From Epinephelus fuscoguttatus (taxonomy: Eukaryota; Chordata; Actinopteri; Perciformes; Serranidae), in NCBI RefSeq assembly GCF_011397635.1, contig NC_064756.1, positions 3,552,922 to 3,616,921 of the forward strand: DNA of 64,000 nucleotides. The letters run 5' to 3'. A program made the translations under genes and the position numbers. The stretch's first letter is position 1; each line of letters opens with the position of its first letter. A model generated the notes under the pieces. The model was not told the origin of the DNA. It did no database searches and saw nothing but the letters and a program-made list of their open reading frames with translations. Shown in pieces: positions 54,772 to 64,000 of this stretch.

Positions 54772-55900
54772 AGAGGATTTTCAATAAGGTCAGGTGAAAA
54801 GGGGGGAATTGGTGGTTTTGTTATTATTATTATCATTATCATTTTCATTTGTTCCAATTGTTCAAAAAATATGAATAAGTAAAGCCAAATGTTAAAATAC
54901 CAAAAGAGTTAAAGGGCAAACGGATGAGGAGGGGATGAGCAGAGACAGGAAAGATGGAAGGACATAAAATACAGATGAGACAAATTAAGGAAGAACAAGA
55001 GAATAATGTGTGATGTTAGAACAATAAAAGGCAGGTGAGAGGAGGAGAGTATAAAGAGGGACATGACAGGAAAGGAAGGAAGACGAGCAAAGGATGGATG
55101 ATGGACTCAAAGGGAAAAGAAAGTAAAGGTACAAATACAAAGGAAAGGCGGGACAAAGACTGAGAATGGGAGGATTCAATGTAATTTAAAAAAAATGAGA
55201 AACAACAACAGAGAAAAGACCACGAGGAGATGAATATTGAAGACATTAAGGGGAGGAAAGGAGACAAAATTAATGGAAATGTGCAGGAAGACAAGAAAGA
55301 AAAACAGCAAGGGGACAAAGGAGGATGGGAGGAAGGTGGACAAGTGAAAGCAGAAAAGGGGAGAGATTGAAACTGGGAAAAATGGTGAGGAGAAAAAAGA
55401 GGATGTAAAGAAGAAGAAAGGATATATTCTAAAGTAGAAGAGACTGACAGAGAGCAGAGTAGACAAAAAGAAGTGCTTGTACAGAGAAGAAGAAAGAGGA
55501 TGGGGACAACTTCAGGAGGAGAAGAGAATTAAAACAAGAGGTTAAGAAGACAGGAAATGAAAGGAGTAGGAGAAAGAATTAAGAGGAGGTGAAGGAGGAC
55601 ACATTTAACAGGGAGATAAAAGGAGATGATGACAGGGGTAGACAAGTGGAGGAAAAGAAAGGAATATGGGGACAAAGACGTAAAATGGGAAGACATTAAA
55701 TTACAAAAGAAGTAAAGGATGATGAAATGAGAGGAGAGGGAGGGAGACGTTTTAAGGAGGAGAGGAGATGAATGAAAGGAGGAAAGGAGTCAGGGGACAA
55801 AGACAGGAGGCAGATGAACAATGGAGGCAAATTAGAAGAAAAAGACTGGAGGGAAAAGACGAGACATTAGAGTTCAGTGGACAAACATGGAGTTGAGAAA
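54772..55900 (+). repeat. ~1-kb purine-rich tract
   Basis: From about 54,890 to 55,870 the plus strand is strongly A+G ('aggaggagaagagaattaaa', 'ggagaggagatgaatgaaag') with scattered 'ggggacaaagac' words repeated near 55,310, 55,670 and 55,795, suggesting an old tandem array. Minus-strand frames rich in Phe/Ser/Leu/Pro are artefacts. Confidence 0.8.
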
Positions 55901-56444
55901 GCAGGTGAGGGGTGATGGTGAGGGGGGGCATTCAACGTCACGTGCACGCCGGCTAACCATGAAAAATCCGCTGAGCACATGGAGGAAAATGGTTGTTTAG
56001 ACATCAAACATGGCGTCTGCTGTGGCAAGACAAGGAGGAAATTGTTCAGTAATGTAAAGCAACACTTTCCTCCACTCTCTTCACATCACATGCACATCAT
56101 GAGGGGTTTGTAACTTCCATGTAACACATGAGACCAGTGTGTGGAAATAATTCACTTCATCCCCGTGAAGGGTTAACAGAATGTAAAGTTTTCCTTCGTA
56201 TGGCCTTTTCTGCAGACTTGAGATCAGTGAAGCTAGATGAGCCTAAACAACAGTCACTGAACACACCAGTGGAGTTGCTCCTGAAGGTTAATGTTTTATT
56301 TCATAAAAAATGTAATAAATGTTTATGGAGTCAGCTGAGGTGATCTTTGTTTTACTGCAGGAAACACTGCACACTGGTGGTTTCAGTGTTTAGCCCATTG
56401 ACTTGTGTGATCATTCTGCAAAGCACTTGTTTTTAGACTTATTT
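55901..56444. other. No gene seen
   Basis: Nothing recognisable on either strand. Confidence 0.5.
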
Positions 56445-56730
56445 TTTATGCCATAGCTGGAGGCATTATGGTTTTGGGCTGTCCTTGGATCCTTCCCATT
56501 CTCATCAGTGCGATATCTCAAGAGCGCCTTGAGCGAATTTCTTCAAATTTGGCACAAACATCCACTTTGACTCAGTGATGAAGAGATTCCATTTTCACGG
56601 TCAAAGGTCTCTGTGACCTTGCATCCATCTTATTCTTGCAAACCTGATATCTTATGAACGCCTCGAGGGAATTTCTTCAAATTTGGCTGACTCAACAATG
56701 ATTTGATTCGAATTTGGTGGTTAAAACTGA

Positions 56731-56745
56731 AGGTCACTGTGACCT
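56731..56745 (+). promoter_or_regulatory. Perfect estrogen-response-element match
   Basis: AGGTCA-ctg-TGACCT, an exact inverted repeat with 3-base spacing. A one-mismatch relative (AGGTCT-ctg-TGACCT) lies at 56,605-56,619. Confidence 0.6.
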
Positions 56746-56848
56746 TGCATTGCTCCCATTCTCATGAGCGCCTTGAGGGAATTTCTCTGAATTTGGTACA
56801 AGCATCCACTTGGACTCAGCAATGAACTGATGAGATTTTCTTGTTCAA

Positions 56849-56863
56849 AGGTCACAGTGACCT
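56849..56863 (+). promoter_or_regulatory. Perfect estrogen-response-element match
   Basis: AGGTCA-cag-TGACCT, in the third subunit of the repeat. Confidence 0.6.
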
Positions 56864-56978
56864 TGCATCTGTTTCATTCTCGTGAACATGATATCTCAAG
56901 GACATTTCTTTAAATTTGACATAAATGTCCATTTGGACTGAAGAATACACTGATTAGAATATGGTGGATGAAGATCAA

Positions 56979-56993
56979 AGGTCACTGTGACCT
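56979..56993 (+). promoter_or_regulatory. Perfect estrogen-response-element match
   Basis: AGGTCA-ctg-TGACCT, in the fourth subunit, 130 bases after the previous one. Confidence 0.6.
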
Positions 56994-57260
56994 CACAAAA
57001 CAACAAAATGTTACACAAAAGTCTAACAGGATAAAATGATGAAGTGAAGTGTTCTGCAAAAACACTTTTCTGTCCATTCTTCAACGTCATATCTCAGGAA
57101 CAGAAGGGTAGACATTTGGTCAGATACTGAATTGGTGACTCTAATCTTGAAACTGTGCTGATTGTATAGATCTTCTGTGTGTGAAGCATCCATGTTTTCA
57201 CTGACATGGATGTAAAGTGTAAGAGAAACTGGGCTGGTGTGCGGAGGCATACAACTGCAG

Positions 57261-57739
57261 GCTGTAATTCTAGTTTTGTTTTAGTTTACAGGGTTTTTTT
57301 TCCAATATGCAAAGAAAATCAGCGCGAGTTATGTAATCCACTGTCACATATATCTCGTTGTTGTGTGGCAAAGGCAGACACGTTGTGAAAGTCTGCGATT
57401 CATTACCACATAACTGTGTCATAATTCTGACATGATGGTGTTCACTGTGATGGATGATGCAGCTCCAGGAGATTTCAAGTCTTTGCAAGTTGCTTTTTGA
57501 TACTGCAGAGAAGTGGAGGAAAGCCACTGGCTGCCTGAAAGATGTAAAAACATATGTTTTGGAAAATTGGCAGCAGTAAAAGAGTGCTGCAGGAATGGGT
57601 CCTAAAATCCGGAAATGAGTTTGGATTTTTTCACTCCCAGTTCCCTCATCTTGGGTTTTTTTGAATGGGTTTTTGGTAAGATGTCTGAAATAAGGTCTGT
57701 GGTTAATACAAGCTGAAGAGACTTTCAAGTTTTGTTCCC
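57261..57739. other. No gene seen
   Basis: A minus-strand frame of 171 codons (57,270-57,785) has no recognisable domain and overlaps repeat sequence. Nothing else is seen. Confidence 0.4.
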
Positions 57740-58300
57740 AGGTGCCGTAGCATTGTTCCAACCTCTCATTGGTCCGACAGCCCATTGGTCCGACCTCTCA
57801 TTAGGCCGACGTCCCGTTGTTCCGATATGTGATTATACTAGGCTATACTGTATTTGTGTACCATAGAGGATCAGCAAACGCAACAAAAGTAGGCTACTGG
57901 TCGAGATACAAGTGTCATAGAGAGGAGAGAGTGAAACACCATAACCTCCTGTTATTAACTCTGGGGTCGGGGTTGTGTGGGGAGCTCTCCGCGGTGCTGA
58001 ACGGCTCCCGGTGGGCGTATTTCTGCCTTGATGGTGCGCCGCAACCGGCTCTGGGTCAGCTGGGAAAGGCTTGAGGCGAAGCAGGCTCACAGCTTATGTG
58101 TTTGTCACTTTCTTTTTCATTTTAACCCACACCATGATCTTTTCCTGACCCTAACCAAGTGGTTTTTGTGCCTAAACCTAACCAGACCTTAACCACAGGG
58201 CATCATGATGATTTCAGAACAACGGGACTTCGGAACAATGGGTTTAATATGGTCGGAACAATGGGATGTGGGACCAATGGGCTGTCGGATTGTTCCCCAC
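57740..58300. mobile_element. Inverted-repeat element built of 'cattggtccgac' units
   Basis: The left end has a run of short units ('cattgttccaacctct', 'cattggtccgacagcc', 'cattggtccgacctct', 'cattaggccgacgtcc', 'cgttgttccgata'). The right end has the same units inverted. A 19-base word 'tccgacagcccattggtcc' at 57,773-57,791 is exactly complementary to 58,271-58,289. The interior includes 'aagtggtttttgtgcctaaa', the minus form of the 'aggcaccaaaaccac' repeat. No coding gene is seen, and I cannot assign a superfamily. Confidence 0.65.
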
Positions 58301-59094
58301 TTTGAATTTAGAAGCTTTTGTGTCTTAAAAAAGGCGGTTGCTATCAAGTGGCTAAATAAGACTACAGAACGTCATCACGCCAAACATGGCTTTACAATCT
58401 AGTTGTGGAGGCGACATTGAAGTCATGGGACTGTGGTGTAGTTCGTTTATAGCGTAATGCTAGCTGTTTACTTCTGTTGATTGCATCAATGTTACACAAA
58501 TCATAAAAGTGGTTTTCATTTGTGAAGATTATCTTGCTGAACAAAAGTGTAAGTATCATAAATGTTTGTTTGTCATAGAGCTTATTGTCTTAATTTTAAA
58601 ATCCAATGGAAAAATCTGTTGTGCTTTTTGACGAGGGAACCAATGTGACGCTACCCTCTGTGTTGGCCTACAGATTGTACTTCCTCATTTTCATTTGCCC
58701 ACCAACTCAGATACAAAGAGTATAGAAGCAGATTGAGACATAGAGCCGCCCCTCTCTCCATAGGGCCTTTTTTTTCTTGATGGGCCGGCCAAAACCAACT
58801 TGTATTGCGTCACCTGCCAATGGGAGTGTTTACTGGTCTGTAGCGCAGTGCATTTAGGTAATTGTAGGTTTTCTACCTCTTGAGCCAAAGTGAATGCCAC
58901 CACCCTTCTTTTTCTGTTCTCTCCGGTCATGTAGCACCAATTTCAGAAGTATTTGTATCTTTCTACTGCACAGACAGCCCAGTTTTATGAAAAGACTGTC
59001 TTTCCAGCAGTGAAATACTTAGTTAATGACAGAATAGGTCGTTTGCAGTGACTCAGAAAACTACATATATGACTGCTAGAGCTGTGACAGGCAT
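58301..59094. other. No gene seen
   Basis: Unrecognised. On the minus strand, 'tttggctcaagaggtagaaa' near 58,875-58,895 recalls a tRNA A box, but no B box follows. Confidence 0.4.
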
Positions 59095-59345
59095 TTGCAT
59101 TAACGGTTGTGGTTTAAACACGTGATTAACACAGTTACGCACAGAAACAACATGGTGAGGTATAGGCAACAAAACTACGTGGTTATGTTTAGGGAAAAAA
59201 AACATGGTTTGGTTTAAAATTTGTCATATCAACTTTGGGTTTCAGGCAAGACACAAACAGCAGTGTCCTGAGTGAAAGGCCTGTGTTTGGTTGACCCAAC
59301 CTCCAACCTGAGCCCCATGTGGACTTTCTCACTCTTTATACTATG
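59095..59345 (+). repeat. Dispersed 'aggcaacaaaactacgtgg' repeat
   Basis: 'gtggttatgtttagggaaaa', 'gcagtgtcctgagtgaaagg', 'cctgtgtttggttgacccaa' and 'gtggactttctcactcttta' follow the same order as 19,975-20,260 (there 'gtctgtttgacccatctgcc' and 'aatggactttcttgctctc'). Confidence 0.6.
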
Positions 59346-59760
59346 TCATCTGACTTCACCCTTTGTTCCTGTCATAATTAAATCGTCTCTCTGAAGACAC
59401 ACTTGTTTAGTTCATAGTTTTGTCTGCACCGTAGACCCCGAATCCATCCATGACACAAAATTTTAATGTAAAGTCTAGGCAAATGTCTTGGACTGTGAAA
59501 ATGACATGAAAACTTTATGCTTACTTGACATAAAAACTCATCCCTTGCAACCTTGACATGTTTTTATGTTAAGTCAACAGTTTTTGAGTTTTGAGTTAAT
59601 TTGACTGAAATTTCTGAAGCAGCAACAAAACGCATCTTAGCCACCAAAAAAAAAAAATTAAAAAAAAAAAAAAAAAAAATCAATATCAGCTTAAGTGTAC
59701 GCTATATTGAAAATATTTTCACCGCTTTAACGGCTTCGGTTCCCCATCTTTGCTCATGTC
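59346..59760 (+). repeat. Fragment of a TTAA-type repeat with poly(A) runs
   Basis: Bases 59,620-59,745 ('gcaacaaaacgcatcttagc', A runs at 59,646-59,680, 'tcaatatcagcttaagtgta', 'ttcaccgctttaacggct') match 63,070-63,180 of the element near the right edge. Its ends are missing. The first 270 bases are unrecognised. Confidence 0.65.
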
Positions 59761-60276
59761 AAACCCACCAGACTCTATTGAAAAAAACAGTAACTTTAGC
59801 TCACTGAACACAGGAGCTGCAGGTCAACTGCTGCCTTTTTGGATTGTTGGTAAAACAAGTGATCTGAAGAAACTGTAATAGAAGATTTTTTGGGTTTTTT
59901 AGACCAAATGATGAATTGCTTCACAAAAACAACAGTTTGGTGCAAATATCCAAATGGTGCAGCTCTGCGGTTGATTTTTCTTTATTGTGGTGGTCTTTTG
60001 CCTCATACCAATCATTGGCTGGACGTTACAGTCCAACGTCTACTAGCCACAGAGCTAGAGAAAAGACAACGAGATGACATGGTGCACAGTTTAGATGTTG
60101 CACAGCAGACATGAAGAGATTATTTGATCAGAAAATAAAATATGAAAAAAAAAAACCCTCTGCTGGAAAGACTTAGGAGATAACATCAAATCGGTATTAA
60201 GCTACACAGACAGATAGCGTGGCCATGGATAAAATATTTAGCTGGCTTTCCAAATCAGCCTTTTCCCCTCTCGCTC

Positions 60277-60278
<2 letters not shown>
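59761..60278. other. No gene seen
   Basis: A short plus-strand frame at 59,890-60,114 has 'FLYCGGLLPHTNHWLDVTVQ', with no known domain. Nothing else is recognised. Confidence 0.4.

Positions 60279-60339
<61 letters not shown>
60279..60339 (+). repeat. (GT)n microsatellite, ~60 bases
   Basis: One of the longest uninterrupted GT runs in the window. It is followed by a C run, and a (GGA)n lies at 60,482-60,512. Confidence 0.95.
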
Positions 60340-60341
<2 letters not shown>

Positions 60342-60481
60342 CCCCCCCAAATCCTAACCGACATGCCTGTTCGCTGTGGAAAACAGGGTCAGGCTGGAGA
60401 AAAAAGAGAAAGAGAGAGCGAGCACATGATGGGCAGATAAAGGCTTGTCTGTGTCTGAGGGAGAAGAGAGCGAGGAGGATG

Positions 60482-60512
60482 AGAGGAGGAGGAGGAGGAG
60501 GAGGAGGGCAGC
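60482..60512 (+). repeat. (GGA)n microsatellite
   Basis: About 10 units, giving poly-Gly or poly-Leu in spurious frames. Confidence 0.95.
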
Positions 60513-62912
60513 ATGATGAAGGGGCCTCTCTGTTGAAGGAGGGAGTTGCGACTCTATAGAAGGCTCCCATGGCGGACAGAAACAAGGCATTTAGTCTGTG
60601 AGTCGGCCTCTGTAACGCCATAATAGGCTCTTATAATGATGCCACTATGGAGAGGGATAGGGGAAAAAAGAAAACACAGAATGTCCCTTTAACTGGGGGC
60701 TTGTTGTTAGGAATGCCTCTAGTGTGATGGAGGTGGATGAGCTGTTGGATGATTGGTAGGAACAAGAGAAAGCCTGATCTGGGTGAGAGTTTGGGGCCCG
60801 GACATGTGAACACTGGAGCATCTAATGAGCCCACTGATTTATTGGCTGAACATTGGTTTATTGCTGCTAGTTCTCTGAGGTCGGTTTGGTGTGTCTGGGT
60901 CTTAACAGCTGATGGAGTTGCACTGAATTACACTGTGATGCGTTCAAGCTCTAGTAGTCTGTCATGTCTGTCGGCCAAGTCACAGCAAGATTTAATGACT
61001 CCATAATCGCCTAATCTGACATAGTGACTGTCAGAATGGACAAAATGTAGTGTAGTCTGAACCCGGCATTAGTCATCATGTGACTTAACAGCGACCTGTT
61101 CTGCGTCAAGACACAATTCAAAAGGCTGCCTACTGTGTCACTCAAATAATGCAGGGGGCTTCTGCCCAAGTGTCAAAATATAACAGTAGGTCATGTTGAA
61201 TTTAGGGATAATGGAGCGCATCCTCAGACAGTCTCTCCTGGAGAAATTCATGGTGTTGTTCTCGGTTGTTCATATGAAAAGTGACGGAAGTAGTTGTGTG
61301 AAGAATGAGGAAAGAGAGAAGTTCAAACCCTCACATGTTCCCATGTGAAGTGGGTGTGGACAAGCTGATGTCGGAAAGGTGTGCGTGGGGGCCATACAAC
61401 AAGAGCTTCTTTAGGCATATATACTGGCAGCTTAAAGCTGACCACATGTAGTGCTCAACACATGGACCCCAGTCTGTAGTGTTACAAGGTAACGTTTGTA
61501 TTTTTCAGCCTGGACCCTGCATGTTTTTGTGTCTGATTGACTAATTGGAACAACAGGTGTTGAAACTGGTCCAGTATTGAGTGAGATTGCTGCAGCGGGC
61601 AGCTTTGAAAAAGGCTGCAGTCTAACTACTTGGGTCAGCTGCACCCTGTTAATGCACGTCCACTCAAAATGTTTGTTTTTGTCACTGATGTTGTGGTAAC
61701 ACCGAGCACGAGTACAACAATTCTTGCAAGTGAATTACATGTAAAATCAATGTGAAGACGCAAGTAGCAAATTCCTGCTGCACGGTGCGATGGTCGCAAC
61801 ACGAATGACACGAAATATGCGAAATTAAGCAGGGTGAATGAAGCGATCACATCTTACAAACTGAAGTATCTGAACTTCCTGAATGCTGACTGGCTGTAGC
61901 CACCAGTTTGCACGGCTTTAGCCAATCAGCAGGTGCTGAGGAGGTACTGCCGGAAGACCTGTATTCGATTTCACGCGCGCATGAGGCAAGTTATTTGTGC
62001 TTATGAAGCGAGTTTCCACTGGTTTGGTTGAAATAGACCCTTAATTCGCCCACTTAGATGTGAAAATAAGCTGCCTCTATACACACTAAAATGACTGTTT
62101 ATGTAAATGGAGTGTGGTGGGTTTGCCGAGAGAGTTTGGGGCATATTCTAGTTAAATAAAAAGGACTGTAACTCTTTGACAAAAAGGCCTGTCTCTGTAA
62201 AGATCCTTTCCAAAATGTCTCCAGACAACACTCTGAGCCTGTCAGTGACAAAAACAAACACTTTAAGTGTACGTACATTGACAGTGCATAAAGTATAAGT
62301 ATAAATGTATTAATGTGATTTGTGGAGAAAGGGATGGAAACTTGATGTTGTCTGGATGAAAATAAGGTTCATGTTGGTTGGTTTGTCTTTAGTTGGCATA
62401 AATTCAGGGAGGATTTGAATGTTGGGCCTGAAACTATTTATTGAAGCTAATTTATTTCTGGCTTTAAAGAGCAAGATACGTCATTAGAACTGATGGTTGA
62501 AGAGAACCTGTCTGCAGTTTGAATAATGTTTTGGATTGTTTCAGAAAGAAAGAAAGAAAGATCACATTTAGAATTAAGGTGGAGTGTTGGAAACAGAAAA
62601 TGGTGGAGATTCAGTCATCTTTGGGTTCATCATGCATTTCTGCCTCCAGTAGCCCACAGTTCCAGCCATCCAGCCAATATCAAACTGTAACGCTTTAGCT
62701 TTGGAGATTTTCCTGCAGCTTTAGTCAGTCAGCACTGAGCTGGAATTTGGATGAACAATCACAAGAAAAATGGAATAATTGTGTTTGAATTAAGTTTAGT
62801 ATAAAAGACATGCACTTTGGACAGCATGGATCTATAAATAACATCTTTATATCCAACCACTGTTATTTGATAGTTGCCATTAAACCGCTACCTGACTGAA
62901 TTAGGTTTGGTA
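60513..62912. other. No gene seen; one dispersed end fragment
   Basis: Bases 60,845-60,915 ('tgctagttctctgaggtcgg', 'tttggtgtgtctgggtctta') are another right end of the composite-element family. Bases 60,550-60,660 ('atggcggacagaaacaaggc', 'cgccataataggctcttata') look non-repetitive. An (AAAG)n lies near 62,545-62,561. The rest is unrecognised. Confidence 0.4.
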
Positions 62913-63445
62913 TTAAAGGGATAGTCTGGATTTAAAGAGGGGTTGTATGGGGTGCTTATCCAAAGTCAGTGTGTTAGATACAGATGATGTCAATTGGTAC
63001 ACCCCCAGACTGAAGTAGTAAACTGAAGTCTGACACAGAAGTTAGCCAATGTGCTGCTGTGGAGTGGAGGGGGCAGCAACAAAACATATTTTAGCCACCT
63101 TAAAAAAAATGAATATCAGTTTAAGTGTACACTATGTCGAGAGTATTATCACTGCTTTACCTTTCCGTTAGACAGCTCATTCAACGGCTTGTTTCTCTTT
63201 TCTTTTTAATTCTCTTTTAAACACCGAAGTCACATAATAACACAAACCAACTAACTGTTCAAGGCAGTGGTAGACTAGTAGCTTCTGTATTCAGCAGTGT
63301 TAAATTATTGTTTTTCTCAATGAAGTCTGGCTTTGAAGAGAGCGACGTACCAGCTTGTCCAGTTGGAAATTACTGTCTGACATAAAGGTGAAGAAGAAAA
63401 AAATACCTCAATATCATGTACACTTAAACTGATTTATTCATATAC
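62913..63445. mobile_element. TTAA-type palindromic element, right half interrupted
   Basis: TTAA at 62,913-62,916 is followed by 'agggatagtctggatttaaa'. The left half contains 'gaatatcagtttaagtgtac' (63,102-63,121), and its complement 'gtacacttaaactgat' appears at 63,418-63,433, so the element is a near palindrome. The right half breaks off where a LINE fragment starts. The ends resemble the TTAA element at 45.8 kb. Confidence 0.6.
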
Positions 63446-63456
63446 TGACAAGTTTT

Positions 63457-63720
63457 TTAGATAATTAAATAAGTATAATCTCCAAATAATATTAGCATTA
63501 TTGTGTTAGACACAGCTGCAAGACTGTATTTATAGATGAGAAACAATAGGAGTCCTAACACGGACCCTTGTGGTACCCCACACTGTATCACACCTCTCTC
63601 AGACTCTATACCACTGATGTTAATATATGCCTGTCTATTATAAACATAAGCCACTTCAGGATATCATGGTTGGCAGCACCAAACGCTTAAGCGCTTGAAT
63701 TATTACTAGGTAAAGCAGTT
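63457..63720 (-). pseudogene. Non-LTR reverse transcriptase fragment
   Basis: The minus strand reads 'INISGIESERGVIQCGVPQG' followed by 'SVLGLLLFLIYKYSLAAVSN' and then a 'LFGDYTYL' region. These correspond to the 'CGVPQGS.LGPLLFLIYINDL' and '[YF]ADDTNL' motifs of non-LTR reverse transcriptases. The first catalytic-box Asp position and its neighbours are changed (FADD to FGDY). Just upstream, 63,655-63,690 has 'NHDIL', the end of the usual 'F.TV.H.IL' motif, with a deletion between. The type with 'LIYINDL' differs from the L2 copies above. It is a short dead fragment. Confidence 0.75.
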
Positions 63721-64000
63721 AGTCAATAAACAGACCATGAATCCAAAACAAAGTCCAGACGCTCTCTGCATCTCAAGGAAGAATTTTTAGGCAATGTTGG
63801 GTTTGTTTTCCTCAGCTGCAGCACAGATAGTCACAGAGAAAAAAAACACAATTAAACTGTCTATAATGTTGGATCTTGAGATAAACTCCTTTCCCAATGT
63901 TTGTACTGCAGTTTCTCATTAAAAAAAACACCTTACAGAAGCTTCAATATTCTGATCGCAGTGTGATTTGAGTTTACCTAATGAGTAAACTTTCTTTCAC
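63721..64000. other. No gene seen
   Basis: AT-rich sequence up to the window edge without recognised features. Confidence 0.5.

Larger units (their letters stand above)
56445..57260 (+). repeat. Receptor-site dispersed repeat, best copy
   Basis: It begins 'tttttatgccatagctggag' and 'gcattatgg', then has about four internal subunits of 118-130 bases. Each contains 'cgatatctcaagagcgcctt', 'aatttcttcaaatttgg', 'ccacttggactcagcaatga', and an AGGTCAnnnTGACCT-type palindrome. It ends with a non-repeated tail (57,050-57,260) also found at 20,380-20,540. This is a common teleost interspersed repeat, and no coding capacity is seen. Confidence 0.8.

Noticed and set aside
57270..57785. 171-codon minus-strand open frame
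   Set aside because: It has no recognisable domain, overlaps the start of the 'cattggtccgac' element, and has a composition typical of random AT-rich sequence.

Overview
This window looks like non-coding DNA from a bony fish, probably a percomorph teleost. The evidence is the density and kind of repeats. There are L2/Rex1-like, RTE (Rex3-like) and L1-like LINE fragments, and a tRNA-derived SINE of a type common in percomorphs. There are also Tc1, hAT and PIF/Harbinger fossils, and several TTAA-flanked elements. Long (CA)n and (GT)n microsatellites and a teleost-type dispersed repeat with steroid-receptor-like half sites are also present. I found no convincing exon of an ordinary cellular protein-coding gene. 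Nearly all long open frames are low-complexity, tandem-repeat or transposon-derived.

Layout. 1-13 kb: a degenerate ~57-bp minisatellite split by a fresh-looking SINE; a fold-back element; an RTE retroposon interrupted by an L2 tail; a TTAA element with a fossil exon; and a receptor-site repeat broken by a candidate solo LTR and a Harbinger-like element. 13-26 kb: a hAT-like element inside another hAT-like element; an LTR-like stretch; an intron-containing tRNA-Arg(TCT) candidate; a Harbinger element with two fossil genes facing each other; and a second Harbinger-like element carrying an L2 fragment. 27-33 kb: a dead Tc1 copy, a hAT-like element, opposed GT/CA tracts and a 1.3-kb polypyrimidine tract. 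33-45 kb: more of the 57-bp family, a ~155-bp satellite, a 33-bp minisatellite open in a 282-codon frame, and hAT, L2 and L1 fossils. 45.5-48.5 kb: a composite element holding a 1.15-kb TTAA element with ~340-bp terminal inverted repeats. Its centre encodes a fragment like the P2X7 receptor cytoplasmic domain.

48.6-51.6 kb is different. It is CpG-richer, has few transposons, and carries a possible TATA/CCAAT arrangement and POU/SOX-like motifs. It is the best candidate for a promoter or regulatory block of a gene lying mostly outside the window. From 52 kb to the end the sequence returns to repeats: purine-rich tracts, a copy of the receptor-site repeat with three exact palindromic estrogen-response-element matches, an unusual element built from 'cattggtccgac' units, and a TTAA element interrupted by a LINE fragment.

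There is no operon-like or pathway organisation. The history readable here is repeated nested insertion, with local tandem duplication and microsatellite growth. Boundaries marked as approximate were judged by eye, and family names rest on recognised motifs rather than database searches.
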